Shown here in pieces: positions 20,148 to 28,764 of a stretch of 64,000 nt of DNA. Below the pieces are notes generated by a model. That model did not search any database, was not told the origin of the DNA, and worked only from the letters and a program-made list of their open reading frames with translations. Origin of the DNA: Gammaproteobacteria bacterium (GTDB lineage: Bacteria > Pseudomonadota > Gammaproteobacteria > JAJFKO01); the NCBI GenBank assembly GCA_028284465.1, contig JANQRR010000012.1, forward strand, positions 87,290-151,289, given 5' to 3'. Within the stretch, counting starts at the first letter, position 1; the number at the start of each line of letters is the position of its first letter. A program made the translations under genes and the position numbers.

Positions 20148-20629
20148 GCTTTATTGGTCCAGGTGTCTTGCGTAGTGATATTGCCGTCTAAATATTCCCA
20201 ACGGATGGTTTGGTAACGGAATTGTATTTGTTCAAGATGGCCATATTTTTCTTTTGCTTTTGCTTTGACGTCATGCACTATTGGTTTGAAGGATACCACT
20301 TTCACACCGGTTAACGTATGGCGAAAATATTCTTCTTCAGTGCCAGCGTCATTGATCCGATACCAACTTATTTTTACTTCTTGTAAAGTTTTACCGTCAC
20401 AACACGCTTTAGCTAGGATCGGTGACGCGCTACAAAATTCTTTGATCACAGTTAGCGGTTCATGTTTGCGCGTGCCTGTTAATTTACCAGTATCAGCATC
20501 AGATGGAATGCGGATCTCGTGATGAAAGTCGACAACTTCAGCACTGTGTTCACGACCTTGAATAGTAACAGTGCTTTCAACTAAATTGCCTTGTTCGTCA
20601 GTGATCCACATATAACCAGGAATAGCCAT
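20144..20629 (-). CDS. hcp: Type VI secretion inner-tube protein Hcp (TssD)
   Basis: A 161-residue Hcp, the ring-forming protein that stacks into the secreted inner tube and can carry effectors. Typical features: MAIPGYMWITDEQGN start, VVDFHHEIRIPSD, the TGTRKHEPLTVIKEF loop, KEVKISWYR-like strand, EEEYFRHTLTGVKVVS, and the C-terminal YGHLEQIQFRYQTIRWEY. A GAGGAG site lies seven bases upstream. No C-terminal effector extension. It is first of a pair with tssE. Confidence 0.95.
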   Translation of the reverse strand: MAIPGYMWITDEQGNLVESTVTIQGREHSAEVVDFHHEIRIPSDADTGKLTGTRKHEPLTVIKEFCSASPILAKACCDGKTLQEVKISWYRINDAGTEEEYFRHTLTGVKVVSFKPIVHDVKAKAKEKYGHLEQIQFRYQTIRWEYLDGNITTQDTWTNKA

Positions 20630-20803
20630 ATCATTCTCCTCAATAATTTAAAAAAATTGTTGTATTAAATAGATTATAAATAATTAAGACTAGACATTAT
20701 GTAAGCAATATCTTTTTATTTTTTTAGCATTGTTTGACATGTGAAATATAAGGTGATAAAAAGCATCTCGACAAATCGACAAAACCTTTTAGGATGCAAG
20801 GAC

Positions 20804-21157
20804 GTGTTAAAAAGAATTTCTCTGTTATTGATTGCTATAGCTACCATTTTTTCGATGACATTAGCATTTGGCTCAGGTGCATATATTTCTTTATCAAGAG
20901 GCGCTCGTTCTGGTCGTGGTTATACCAAAGGCAAGGAAATAGCACATGGTAAAAAGCGCCAAAAAGGTGTGCCAAATTGTTCTACTTGCCACAAAGGTAA
21001 TTTAAGTTTTAAACGAGGGCGATTATTGGCGATAAAAAACCAATTGCCATCGAAAGTTGGCTGTGGTGTTAGTGCTCATCGATCATTTTGCCGTTCGTTA
21101 ACGCGCGCTCAAATCAATTCGCTCGTTGCTTATTTACGTAGAAGGTATCGATTATAA
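20804..21157 (+). CDS. Small basic c-type cytochrome-like protein
   Basis: About 117 residues if started at the GTG at 20804, which gives a normal signal peptide (MLKRISLLLIAIATIFSMTLAFG) and an AGGA site 9 bases upstream; the frame is open from a GTG at 20741. After export, a single heme-attachment motif CSTCHKG follows GYTKGKEIAHGKK, and the end RAQINSLVAYLRRR resembles the last helix of class I cytochrome c. There is no Met after CxxCH, so the sixth heme ligand is unclear (a His in VSAHRSF is possible). Two extra cysteines occur. It is unusually basic. Its stop lies one base before the next start. Confidence 0.7.
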   Translation: MLKRISLLLIAIATIFSMTLAFGSGAYISLSRGARSGRGYTKGKEIAHGKKRQKGVPNCSTCHKGNLSFKRGRLLAIKNQLPSKVGCGVSAHRSFCRSLTRAQINSLVAYLRRRYRL

Positions 21158-21158
21158 T

Positions 21159-22094
21159 ATGAAACGGATTATTTTATTTTGTATAGCATTACTTATTCCG
21201 CTATTTAGCTTTGCTGCTAATTCACCTTGGTTACCGCCAGTGGGAGTGCTGAATTTAATCGCTGCGCCTACTCAGGAAAATGCACGGCGCTTTTACTTTG
21301 GCACCAGACGAGAAGATTTACCGCGTACGATTAATATTCTAAATATTTGGGGTGCCGCTGATTATGGGATCTCCGATGATTGGGCCGTCGATGCTATAAC
21401 TGGTTATGTGTCATCAACGTTTAGCGGTGGTGAAAAAAAAGTATTCACTGGGCGTCAAGATAGTGCTTTAGGTTTTCGTTATCGTGTAGTAGATGAATTT
21501 AAACATAGAAAATGGCCAACCATTACGCTTCGTTTAGCAGGTATTTTAAAAGGCACATATCCATTATCAAATGGTTTTACAGGAGATTTACAATCGCCTG
21601 GTGATCGCGTCAATGCGGTTGAAACCGATCTTATTCTTGGTAGATTAATTACAAACGGTGATATTTCCTTGGCGCTTGAAGGCGGTTATTTATTTAAAGG
21701 TAGTCCATCACCACAAGAGTATTTTGTCAATTTTACTTTTGCTGAAGGGATTGGTCAGCACTTTAATTATAATATTCAATTTAGACGTCAAGCGAATACT
21801 TCAGGTATTGATATTGGCGGTCCTGGGTTCCAAGGTTTTGGGCGTGATTTTCAAATGACGAAAGAAATTAAAAACTATTTATCATTTGGTATAGGTTATA
21901 CCACGACTTCAAACTCATATATTGCCTTCGATTATTCACGAGTGATTGGCCAAGGCCGTAATACTAAAATCAGCACGATCTATAGTGCATTCTTTGTTAT
22001 TCCAATAGGCCAAAAACCAACGGCTAAACAAATTGATCCAGCAATTGAAGCGCAAGAAGCGACAGGTCCGGTAGGAGCAACCACAGGGATCTAA
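21159..22094 (+). CDS. Putative outer-membrane beta-barrel protein
   Basis: 311 residues from MKRIILFCIALLIPLFSFAA, a clear signal peptide; the frame opens earlier but would overlap the cytochrome gene. The mature part alternates polar and hydrophobic residues with many aromatic turn positions (ADYGISDDWAVDAITGYVSS, LGFRYRVVDEF, LSFGIGYTTTSNSYIAFDYSRV), as in porin-like barrels. I do not recognise a specific family. It starts one base after the cytochrome-like gene, so the two are co-transcribed and may act together. The C-terminus is not a standard aromatic-ending strand. Confidence 0.6.
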   Translation: MKRIILFCIALLIPLFSFAANSPWLPPVGVLNLIAAPTQENARRFYFGTRREDLPRTINILNIWGAADYGISDDWAVDAITGYVSSTFSGGEKKVFTGRQDSALGFRYRVVDEFKHRKWPTITLRLAGILKGTYPLSNGFTGDLQSPGDRVNAVETDLILGRLITNGDISLALEGGYLFKGSPSPQEYFVNFTFAEGIGQHFNYNIQFRRQANTSGIDIGGPGFQGFGRDFQMTKEIKNYLSFGIGYTTTSNSYIAFDYSRVIGQGRNTKISTIYSAFFVIPIGQKPTAKQIDPAIEAQEATGPVGATTGI

Positions 22095-22123
22095 AGTGAG
22101 TATCGTTACGTAAGGTTCCTTTG

Positions 22124-23434
22124 CTAAGGGTGACGATAATTTCTTAGTGATTTTCTATGATAATAAAAATCTAACAAAGCAGCGATAATGATTGGCGTAA
22201 ACTCTAATGGGCGTAGCCAAGCAGGGTGATTATACGCTGGTAAATTTAATTGTGGCAGATTTAAGCCGGTTAAATAAGCTAATGAAATTACTATCAGAGC
22301 AGTCCAACTCCATCGAGTTGGGTAAATCGCAGCGAATGGCAATAACCATAGTAGATACCAAGGATTTAACACGGGAGTTAGTAAGAAAAAAATACCAAAA
22401 ATAATATCGCCACGCACGACCGTGGTTTTAGTTTGTTGCCGACAATACCAAGCATACCATGCTAAAAATATTGTAAATATACCGTAAGCAAGATATTTGG
22501 CGACGGTGAAATTACTTAAAGATTTTAGTAATGCAAATCCAAATGAATTAAATTCCCAATGTGTAATAAATGTATAAACCCCAATAAGATCGGTTTTGCC
22601 ATGTAACAAAAACGGTAGATAAAGTATGGCAAGAATGCCAGCAAAAATTATCCACGCAGCTTTTTTCATTTTTACTAATAATAATGGCGCGATAACGATA
22701 GCCAGCAACTTAGCGCCAATCGCCAATGCTAAAGTTAAGGCACTTTTATAATTCCATTGTTTGTGCAAACAAAATATTGCGCTTACTAGTAGAAAAACGC
22801 CAAGAATATCGACGTGAGCATTAAATGCCACTTCAAAAATTAACAATGGGCACCATGCATACAGCATTAGAAAACGCTTGTCAGGAACAAGTTTTAATAA
22901 TAATAATATTGTCGCACAATCGGCTAAGACTAATAAAAATTTAAGCGAAAATATTCGGCCTGGTTGCAAGTAGTGCGCAATCAAAAATAAGTATTGGCTA
23001 GTTGGCCCATAGATTGTTGGGATATCTGGGTTATTAATTTGGCTGAGAATATCATGATATTTTTGTGTAATGTTGGGATCGATAAAGTATTTTTCGGGAG
23101 CTGTGCCATAAGGCGTGCCCGTTTGTGCAAAGTGATAACCATCCCAAAGATAGCGATGATAATCGTCATCAAGCATAGGCAATGCCGCCAAACCAATGAT
23201 TCTAAATAGCAACGCCCACATTAATATGCGTTTTAATGGTAATTTGCCGTTGCTTGATTTAAGTCGCCAACAAACCAATAAAGCACTCATCCAGCCAATA
23301 CTTATCATGGTTAATACAAGAAACAATTTATGGCTGTGTGAATAATGTGAACTAATGGCAAGTGTGCCATAAGCTAAGCATGAAGCAACCCCGCCGATAT
23401 CAATGAATTTTAATGATTTGTGAGTATTGTGCAT
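22124..23434 (-). CDS. Polyprenol-phosphate-dependent mannosyltransferase-like membrane protein (GT-C)
   Basis: A 436-residue multi-pass membrane protein with about 11-12 hydrophobic segments. The acidic motif DDDYHRYLWDGYHFAQTGTPYG in the first loop is the catalytic signature of GT-C enzymes such as GT87 and alpha-mannosyltransferases that use lipid-linked sugars. A later NPWYLLWLLPF segment is also typical. It probably adds a sugar to a periplasm-facing lipid. It overlaps the upstream sugar-transferase gene and ends the five-gene operon that begins with the GT2 gene at 28318. Confidence 0.72.
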   Translation of the reverse strand: MHNTHKSLKFIDIGGVASCLAYGTLAISSHYSHSHKLFLVLTMISIGWMSALLVCWRLKSSNGKLPLKRILMWALLFRIIGLAALPMLDDDYHRYLWDGYHFAQTGTPYGTAPEKYFIDPNITQKYHDILSQINNPDIPTIYGPTSQYLFLIAHYLQPGRIFSLKFLLVLADCATILLLLKLVPDKRFLMLYAWCPLLIFEVAFNAHVDILGVFLLVSAIFCLHKQWNYKSALTLALAIGAKLLAIVIAPLLLVKMKKAAWIIFAGILAILYLPFLLHGKTDLIGVYTFITHWEFNSFGFALLKSLSNFTVAKYLAYGIFTIFLAWYAWYCRQQTKTTVVRGDIIFGIFFLLTPVLNPWYLLWLLPFAAIYPTRWSWTALIVISLAYLTGLNLPQLNLPAYNHPAWLRPLEFTPIIIAALLDFYYHRKSLRNYRHP

Positions 23435-24044
23435 ATTCCTTTGTTAGCCGCAATAAGTCTTTTGGATCATCAACATCCCATAACATTGTTAAATTATGCG
23501 AGCTTAAATGTAGATCTGCAATGCGTTGTTGAGTTGTTACTAATACTTGATCAGTGCTCCAAGGTATATTAGTAAACAAATCCGCATAAACTTGATCCAT
23601 TCCGATCAGTACATACCCCCCATCTTCTGCTGGGCCAATAACGACGTTAGTTTTTTTTGCTAAAGCAGTTAATGCCATCGTTAAATAATCAGCAGACATT
23701 AGCGGACAATCAGTACCAATCACAATCGCATAATCACTATGCTGTAATGCAGATTGTAACGCAAAAGTTAAGCGTTGTCCTAAATCATCACCCTGCTGAA
23801 GATAAGAGCTAATTTGATGTTGTTGACAGTATTGTAATAGATCATCATCTGTAGGTTGTTGTGACCAATGAATTTCAACCGGGCATAAATCGCTAACAAC
23901 AGCGCACGCGAGCGTTTGCATAAGCATTGTATGATATAACGCAGTTGCTTGTCTTGGCGTAAGCACAGTACGCAAACGTGTTTTAACATCGTCAGCAGAC
24001 GGTGATTTTGCAAATAAAATGATACGTCCTTGAGGATATTTCAT
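23400..24044 (-). CDS. TIGR04282/DUF2064 family glycosyltransferase
   Basis: A 214-residue GT-A-fold enzyme of the family first named for arsenosugar synthesis. It starts RIILFAKSPSADDVKTRLRTVLTP (nucleotide binding), then VIGTDCPLMSADYL (the DxD-like metal site), VIGPAEDGGYVLIGM and the WSTDQVLVTTQQR end. No arsenic genes are nearby, so a different acceptor is likely. Its start overlaps the cyclase stop and its end overlaps the GT-C gene. Confidence 0.82.
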   Translation of the reverse strand: MKYPQGRIILFAKSPSADDVKTRLRTVLTPRQATALYHTMLMQTLACAVVSDLCPVEIHWSQQPTDDDLLQYCQQHQISSYLQQGDDLGQRLTFALQSALQHSDYAIVIGTDCPLMSADYLTMALTALAKKTNVVIGPAEDGGYVLIGMDQVYADLFTNIPWSTDQVLVTTQQRIADLHLSSHNLTMLWDVDDPKDLLRLTKEYAQYSQIIKIH

Positions 24045-25111
24045 GTTGGTTTTTTGGGGCCGATATATTTAAACACATCCATACAGCCTTTGCCTTTGAT
24101 CACACAAGCACCTAATGGTTCCGCTTCACAAGAGTCTTGTATTTTTGCCCAGGCTTCTTTGCTTAAATAAATTTTATCAGGTTCCGCTAAAGCTTGTAAA
24201 CGTGAAGCAGTATTTACGGTATCACCCCAGACATCATAAAGATATTGACGATGACCAACGATCCCTGCAATGACTTCACCATAACTAATGCCTACGCTTA
24301 ATTGCCATTTTGCCGGCAAGGTGGGGGTTATTTTTATCATTTCTTCACAACATTTTATACAGTCTAATACCGGGTTGTCACTTTCTTCTAGCATGCCGGC
24401 AGTCGCCATAAAAGCATCACCAATCGTTTTTATTTTACCGACGTTATATTTAAGTGCACAAGTTTCAAATTCATTAACGAGTGCTTGTAAATTATTAAGA
24501 ATTTCTTCGGGTGAATGAGAGTCACAATATTTAGTGAAACCTACCACATCAGCAAACATTACAGCTGTGTTTTGATAGTTTCTTGGCTTTACTTCATTCG
24601 TCGTCGTTAGTTCATTAACAACCGCGGAGGGGAAAATCGAATTTAATAAATCTTTATATTGTTTGCGTTCAGTTTCAATTTGATCACGATAATGATTTTC
24701 TTGATCGGTAAACCATTTCTTCTCCATGCATGAACCAATACGTACACGCAGTAAGTCAACATTAAAAGGTTTGGGGAGAAAATCTTCGGCGCCATTTTTA
24801 ATACATTTCACAATACTTTCAAGCGAGTCTTCTGCAGAAATCATTAATACCATAAGCCGGCGATGAATAATATGGTCTTTTAATTTTTCCAGTACTTCAT
24901 AACCACTCATGCCTGGCATCATGATATCAAGCAGCACTAAATCGATATTATCTTTGGCGATGATCTCTAAAGCATCTGGGCCATTATAGGCAGTTTTAAC
25001 ATTATCAAAGCCTTCTCGCTTGAGGCGATGAGTTAAGGTGAAAACGTTGTTTTCATTGTCATCAACCACTAAAATAACAAAATGTTTTTTATATTCTTCA
25101 AAGTTTTGCAT
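24041..25111 (-). CDS. Response regulator with class III adenylate cyclase output
   Basis: 356 residues. Residues 12-125 are a REC domain (acidic pocket VDDNE, phosphoacceptor Asp62 in LVLLDIMMPG, Lys114 in PKPF). A helical linker with LLNSIFPSAVVNEL follows, then a class III cyclase domain at 180-350. Metal-binding Asp188 (MFADVVGFT) and Asp232 (IGDAFM) are present; base-selecting Lys228 (KIKTIGD) and Asp293 (YDVWGDTVNTASR) predict ATP, so cAMP rather than cGMP. The hybrid kinase encoded 21 bases upstream is its probable phosphodonor, making this a phosphorelay-controlled cAMP source. Confidence 0.9.
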   Translation of the reverse strand: MQNFEEYKKHFVILVVDDNENNVFTLTHRLKREGFDNVKTAYNGPDALEIIAKDNIDLVLLDIMMPGMSGYEVLEKLKDHIIHRRLMVLMISAEDSLESIVKCIKNGAEDFLPKPFNVDLLRVRIGSCMEKKWFTDQENHYRDQIETERKQYKDLLNSIFPSAVVNELTTTNEVKPRNYQNTAVMFADVVGFTKYCDSHSPEEILNNLQALVNEFETCALKYNVGKIKTIGDAFMATAGMLEESDNPVLDCIKCCEEMIKITPTLPAKWQLSVGISYGEVIAGIVGHRQYLYDVWGDTVNTASRLQALAEPDKIYLSKEAWAKIQDSCEAEPLGACVIKGKGCMDVFKYIGPKKPT

Positions 25112-25132
25112 GATAATGTTTAAAAAAGCACA

Positions 25133-27598
25133 CTATGCTTTCTTATCATCCTCCGGTTTGTGTTTTTCAATATGGTCTGTGATGATATTGTTAATTGCCA
25201 GGCGTAATTCCTCTGTGCTGTATTGACCTTTTTGTAAGGTTTGAATAACTCTACCATTTAAACGATCTACATCTTCTTGAGTTAATGATTTCGCGGTGAT
25301 CACAACGACAGGAATTGATGACCACATTTGAGTTTTGCGCATTTTTTCTAAAAATTCAAAGCCATCCATAACCGGCATCATTAAATCTAATAAAACTAAG
25401 CCGGGGCTTTCTTTTTCAAGCTTAGTCAATGCAATTAATCCATTTTCAGCTTCAATGACGTCGCAATTTTCTTTAGTTAAGATATTTCTTAATAGCAAAC
25501 GAGTGCCAGGATCATCATCAACCACAAGTACTTTTATGGTGTTACCGTTTTTGCGGTATTTATTAACGGTGTCAATAAGTTCTTTGTGGCTAACAGGCTT
25601 GACTAAATAATCTGATGCCCCTAAAGCAAAGCCGCGTTTCTTTTCATCTAGAACTGACACCACAATAATTAACGTATTGCGCGTTTCAGGTGAACTTTTT
25701 AATAGTGAAAGTACATCCCAGCCATTAATTCCAGGTAATTGAATATCGAGAATAATGATAGCGGGATGTTGTTCGCGTGCAATTTTCAAACCATCTTCAC
25801 CAGTTGCTGCTATGGTAATATCATAGCCTTCTTCTTTGAGATAATGGCTCATCATTTCACTAGCTGTTGGATCATCTTCAATAATAAGAATTTTGCCATA
25901 TTTAATTTTTTTATCAGTGATATGTTTGTGTTTTTTACTACCTGCTAATAGTGAAGGCATCGCAGTTCGTGCTTGTTTACTAACAACAATCGCAGGTAGT
26001 TTCACCGTGAACGTTGATCCTTTGCCAACTTCACTCGATACGGTTATATCGCCACCCATCATTTGACACATCTTCTTACTGATTGCTAAGCCTAAACCAG
26101 TACCACCATATTGACGTGTAGTAGAAACATCAGCTTGCACAAATTGTTGGAAAATATTACTCATTTGTTCTTGAGTCATGCCAATACCGGAGTCAACGAC
26201 TTCAAAACATAACCAATCAGTATCACCAGTAACATAACGCTTGGCATTTAATTTAATCACACCTTTTTCCGTAAATTTACAAGCATTGCTGAGCAGATTT
26301 AATAATACTTGTTTTAATTTAGTCGAATCAGCATGCATCTCACCAAGGTCATCTGGATTGGATATTTCTAACCAATTTTGTTTTTTCTGTGCTAATGGTT
26401 CTGCTAATACTTGGACGTCATGAATTAACTTATGAACATCAAAATCTTCTAACATCAATTCCATTTTACTGGCTTCGATTTTAGATAAATCAAGAATGTC
26501 ATTGATAAGTTGTAATAAATGTTTACCGGCGCTGTTTACTCGATCAAGTGGCTCAATGTAAAGCTCCGCTTTTTCATCTTGTGCATCTTCAAGCATCATT
26601 TCGCTGAGCCCGATAATGGCGTTAAGCGGAGTGCGTAATTCGTGGCTCATATTCGCCAAGAAGGTGCTTTTAGCACGGTTAGCAGCTTCAGCTTTTTCTT
26701 TCATATTACGTAAATCTTTAGTGCGTTCATCAACCAAGCTTTGTAGATTTTCCGCGTGTTTGCGAATTTTTTCTGCCATGGTATTAAAACTATTGGCTAA
26801 AGCGCCAATCTCATCGCGACGTTTGATATCAACTTTATGGCTTAGATCACCTTTACCAAATTCTTCAGTAGCAGTGACCAATTGCTTGATCGGTTGAACC
26901 AAGCGGCGCGCAAAGAAAAACGCAATAATTGAAGCTAGTAAAATACTGATAAAGAAGCCGATAAATAATTGGGTTGCTAATTCATAGAGTTTTTGGTTAA
27001 AAAATTGAATAGGTCGATCTGCTTGTAAAATTGCGACAACATCGCCGTTACTATTTTTGATCGGTACGGCAGCTGAGATCCATAAACCTTCAACATCTTT
27101 ATAAATTTTGGTTACGGCAGGTTTACCTTTAAAAGCTTTTTCATGGTGCGGCTCTGCTTTGATCCGTGCGCCAATAAAATAGCGACCTTGTTTGTTTTTA
27201 TCAGTCATGACAACAAATTCAAGTTGTTTAGTTTTGTCATAATCAACGGCTTTGCGCATAGTATATAGCGGGCTTGAATTTTCGTGACCACGCAAGCCGC
27301 TATTTTTCTTAACGATGATTAAAGCATTTTTCATGCTGTGAAATTCATCCCAGCCTTCGACTTTACCTTCATCATTAACGAAAATGTTTTCGTGTTCATC
27401 ACCATTGATCAACGCAACCGCAGAATTTGTAATGCCAAGTAATTCTTTACCGAGGTTTGATTCCAATTGGGTGCGGCTATAAAAATAGGCAATACCAGTA
27501 CTTATCGCGGCAGATAAAAAAATCATCCCGACAGCAAATATCACCATTTTCATGGCGAAGCCAATGCTTCGTTTTTTAGGTTTCGTTTGTGTAGTCAT
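25133..27598 (-). CDS. Hybrid histidine kinase with two receiver domains
   Basis: 821 residues. Membrane helices at about 17-40 and 210-230 flank a periplasmic sensor with Cache-like features (YFIGARI, GLWISAAVPIKNSNGDVVAILQADRPI). HAMP follows at 231-285, a short coiled coil, HisKA with His319 (FLANMSHELRTPLN), HATPase (N box LLSNACKF, GxG DSGIGM, GGTGLGLAI) to about 535, then REC1 (Asp618 in ILDIQLPG) and REC2 (Asp738 in LLDLMMPVMDG). There is no HPt domain, so transfer to other regulators needs a separate partner. It lies between the GT2 gene (4 bases) and the REC-cyclase gene. Confidence 0.93.
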   Translation of the reverse strand: MTTQTKPKKRSIGFAMKMVIFAVGMIFLSAAISTGIAYFYSRTQLESNLGKELLGITNSAVALINGDEHENIFVNDEGKVEGWDEFHSMKNALIIVKKNSGLRGHENSSPLYTMRKAVDYDKTKQLEFVVMTDKNKQGRYFIGARIKAEPHHEKAFKGKPAVTKIYKDVEGLWISAAVPIKNSNGDVVAILQADRPIQFFNQKLYELATQLFIGFFISILLASIIAFFFARRLVQPIKQLVTATEEFGKGDLSHKVDIKRRDEIGALANSFNTMAEKIRKHAENLQSLVDERTKDLRNMKEKAEAANRAKSTFLANMSHELRTPLNAIIGLSEMMLEDAQDEKAELYIEPLDRVNSAGKHLLQLINDILDLSKIEASKMELMLEDFDVHKLIHDVQVLAEPLAQKKQNWLEISNPDDLGEMHADSTKLKQVLLNLLSNACKFTEKGVIKLNAKRYVTGDTDWLCFEVVDSGIGMTQEQMSNIFQQFVQADVSTTRQYGGTGLGLAISKKMCQMMGGDITVSSEVGKGSTFTVKLPAIVVSKQARTAMPSLLAGSKKHKHITDKKIKYGKILIIEDDPTASEMMSHYLKEEGYDITIAATGEDGLKIAREQHPAIIILDIQLPGINGWDVLSLLKSSPETRNTLIIVVSVLDEKKRGFALGASDYLVKPVSHKELIDTVNKYRKNGNTIKVLVVDDDPGTRLLLRNILTKENCDVIEAENGLIALTKLEKESPGLVLLDLMMPVMDGFEFLEKMRKTQMWSSIPVVVITAKSLTQEDVDRLNGRVIQTLQKGQYSTEELRLAINNIITDHIEKHKPEDDKKA

Positions 27599-27601
27599 TA
27601 C

Positions 27602-28318
27602 TTATTTAGTATAGCCTTGCCACCATAATTCGCTGATAGTTTTGAAAATTTTTATGCCAGCCTTGGTGGAGCCTGAGAGTGTGCCACTGATCTTGGATTT
27701 GCCGATCCGGCGGCGGTAACTGACAGGGATTTCACATAGCTGTAAACCCGCTTGAATAGCTTTAATTTGCATTTCTGCGGTCCAGCCATAGGTTTTATCA
27801 GCCATAGCCAAAGCTTGTAGTGCGTGCCAGCGAATTGCCCGAAATGGGCCTAGATCAGTAACCTGTTGATCCCAGAGTAAATTTATAAGCTTAGTCAGCA
27901 GATAATTGCCAAAACGTTGATGGGGTGGCAAGGCGCCGCGTTCAGCATGGCCAAGGGCACGAGAACCAATCACAAGATCGGCGCCAGTATGAATTTTATC
28001 AAGCAAATGAACCACTTCGGCCGGATGGTCGGCATGATCAGCATCAATAAAAACAATGATATCTACTGGTTTCAGGGCTCGCAAAGCGCATAAGCACGCA
28101 TAACCATAACCTTGGCGAGATTCGTGAACCACTCTCGCACCAGCTTGCTGAGCAATGTTGAAAGTATTATCGGTAGAATTATTATCACATACCACAAGAT
28201 CATCAATGATACATTGTTGACCATTTTTGAGTTGCAAAAGATCAGTGATCACTCGAGCTACCGATTGCTCTTCATTATAAGCCGGGATCACCACACCGAC
28301 TTGAGTCCCTTGGTACAT
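27602..28318 (-). CDS. Family 2 glycosyltransferase (dolichyl/polyprenyl-phosphate sugar synthase-like)
   Basis: About 238 residues from MYQGTQVGVVIPAYNEEQS; AAGGA lies 8 bases upstream, so I use this ATG rather than the one 30 bases earlier. GT2 motifs: IPAYNEE, CDNNSTDNTFNIA, VFIDADHADHPAEV (metal-binding DxD) and the QWR-like SYRRRIGKSKISGTL near the end. There are no C-terminal membrane helices. Such enzymes charge a polyprenyl phosphate with a sugar, a plausible donor for the GT-C enzyme encoded at the other end of the operon. It is the first gene of that operon. Confidence 0.87.
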   Translation of the reverse strand: MYQGTQVGVVIPAYNEEQSVARVITDLLQLKNGQQCIIDDLVVCDNNSTDNTFNIAQQAGARVVHESRQGYGYACLCALRALKPVDIIVFIDADHADHPAEVVHLLDKIHTGADLVIGSRALGHAERGALPPHQRFGNYLLTKLINLLWDQQVTDLGPFRAIRWHALQALAMADKTYGWTAEMQIKAIQAGLQLCEIPVSYRRRIGKSKISGTLSGSTKAGIKIFKTISELWWQGYTK

Positions 28319-28389
28319 TGTATAATTCCTTAAATCAATATAAGTCAATGTGCTATATTTATTATAACAACTTTGGGAAGTAATAGAGC

Positions 28390-28764
28390 ATGACTAAGAT
28401 CCTTTATGTCGAAGATAATCCTGATAATATCTATATGTTAAAAATGCGGCTTGAGCGTAAAGGCTTTGAAGTCTTGATCGCCGAAGATGGTGAAAAAGGC
28501 GTCGCCATGGCTGCGTCAGAATCGCCAGATATTATTTTAATGGATGTGGGTTTGCCAAAAATGGATGGTTATGAAGCGACTCGCAAATTAAAAGGTGATC
28601 CAAAAACCAGTTCAATCCCATTAATTATGTTAACAGCACATGCTTTAACAACAGATCGTGATAAAGCTTACAGTGCTGGTGCTGATGATTATGAAGCTAA
28701 GCCTATCAACATGCCGCAATTACTTGAAAAAATAAAATCACATACAACCAAAGACAAAACTTAG
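28390..28764 (+). CDS. Single-domain response regulator
   Basis: 124 residues, one REC domain with no output domain: VEDNPDN acidic pocket, phosphoacceptor Asp in IILMDVGLPKMDG, Thr in MLTAHAL, and Lys in YEAKPINM. The DivK-like form (LYVEDNPDNIYMLKMRLERKGFEV) is often found with hybrid kinases as a relay protein. It is transcribed away from the glycosyltransferase/kinase operon from the shared 71-base gap, and its stop overlaps that of convergent tssC by four bases. Confidence 0.92.
   Translation: MTKILYVEDNPDNIYMLKMRLERKGFEVLIAEDGEKGVAMAASESPDIILMDVGLPKMDGYEATRKLKGDPKTSSIPLIMLTAHALTTDRDKAYSAGADDYEAKPINMPQLLEKIKSHTTKDKT

Noticed and set aside
22101..22138. Hairpin TATCGTTAC..GTGACGATA as a terminator
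   Set aside because: It overlaps the stop region of the GT-C gene and pairs only with a G-T wobble; too weak to list.
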